Of a stretch of 14,317 bases of DNA, positions 14,214 to 14,317 are shown one piece after another. Origin of the DNA: an uncultured Clostridia bacterium. Lineage in GTDB: Bacteria; Bacillota; Clostridia; Oscillospirales; Ruminococcaceae. Where the stretch lies: NCBI GenBank assembly GCA_947632425.1, contig CANRPG010000028.1:1-14317 (forward strand). The letters are read 5' to 3'. Position numbers and translations under genes: made by a program. The notes below the pieces were generated by a model. That model ran no database searches. It saw nothing but the letters and a program-made list of their open reading frames with translations, and was not told the origin of the DNA. The number at the start of each line of letters is the position of its first letter. Positions within the stretch are counted from its first letter, which is position 1.

Positions 14214-14317
14214 TCTATATGATAATCATTTGCGCTGTCGCGCCACCTGCGGAGCTGTTCAACGCCCTCTGTAGTTCGGCTTTCTTTTCATTTTGAGTGA
14301 GCTAACACGTTCGCACA
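14214..14317 (-). other. Possible 3' end of an upstream gene, frame uncertain
   Basis: The right edge must hold the end of a transcript, because a terminator follows at 14202. One minus-strand frame reads LTQNEKKAELQRALN then SSAGGATAQMIII and stops at TAG 14216-14214, 11 nt before the terminator hairpin. The same frame has a TAG at 14305-14303, and no ATG follows it until near the end. A second frame reads CERVSSLK from the edge and would join the first if the reading slipped back one base at AAAA (14294-14291). The third frame ends CANVLAHSK. I cannot identify a protein and cannot say which frame is used. Nothing else is seen in the 228 bases right of miaB apart from the promoter and terminator. 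Confidence 0.3.

Overview
The window looks like chromosomal core DNA of a low-to-moderate GC Firmicute, most likely a clostridial lineage close to Ruminococcus/Oscillospirales. This is judged from the gene set (SepF, DivIVA, YlmH, a YlbF-family protein, endonuclease-type MutL, Hfq beside MiaA, a split-type transketolase), the strong Shine-Dalgarno sites with some TTG starts, and the codon use. The genus is an inference. I see no tRNA or rRNA genes, mobile elements, CRISPR array or prophage genes. All fourteen complete genes, plus one partial gene, lie on the minus strand, so transcription runs from high to low coordinates. | Layout in transcription order: a possible end of an upstream gene (14317-14214) is closed by a clear intrinsic terminator (14202-14175). 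A good sigma-A promoter follows (-35 at 14150-14145, -10 at 14127-14122). Then come miaB, a ylbF/ricA-family gene, mutS, mutL, miaA and hfq, a tRNA-modification, mismatch-repair and RNA-chaperone block in the order familiar from Bacillus (miaB-ymcA-mutS-mutL). It runs with almost no gaps into a second block known from the division cluster: a HlyD-like membrane protein, yggS, sepF, ylmH, divIVA, lspA, rluD. A Cof-type HAD phosphatase and the start of a transketolase N-terminal subunit complete the window. Most junctions are -4 to +50 nt, including a 1-nt overlap (sepF/ylmH), a 4-nt overlap (rluD/HAD) and a 17-nt overlap (lspA/rluD). | The operon probably mixes housekeeping functions: translation fidelity (MiaB and MiaA both act on tRNA A37, RluD on 23S rRNA, YlmH on ribosomes), DNA repair (MutS/MutL), RNA regulation (Hfq, YlbF family) and envelope growth and division (SepF, DivIVA, LspA, perhaps the HlyD-like protein). 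Two internal signals suggest it is not simply one transcript: an extended -10 promoter candidate for hfq inside the 3' end of miaA, and a hairpin with a U-tract between divIVA and lspA. | I did not find a convincing undescribed system. The points most worth a second look are the HlyD-like protein placed between repair and division genes, the Cys-rich tail on the YlbF-family protein, the internal terminator or attenuator, the missing ylmG and ileS, a DivIVA whose N-terminal membrane loop differs from Bacillus, and a possible frameshifted gene end at the right edge.
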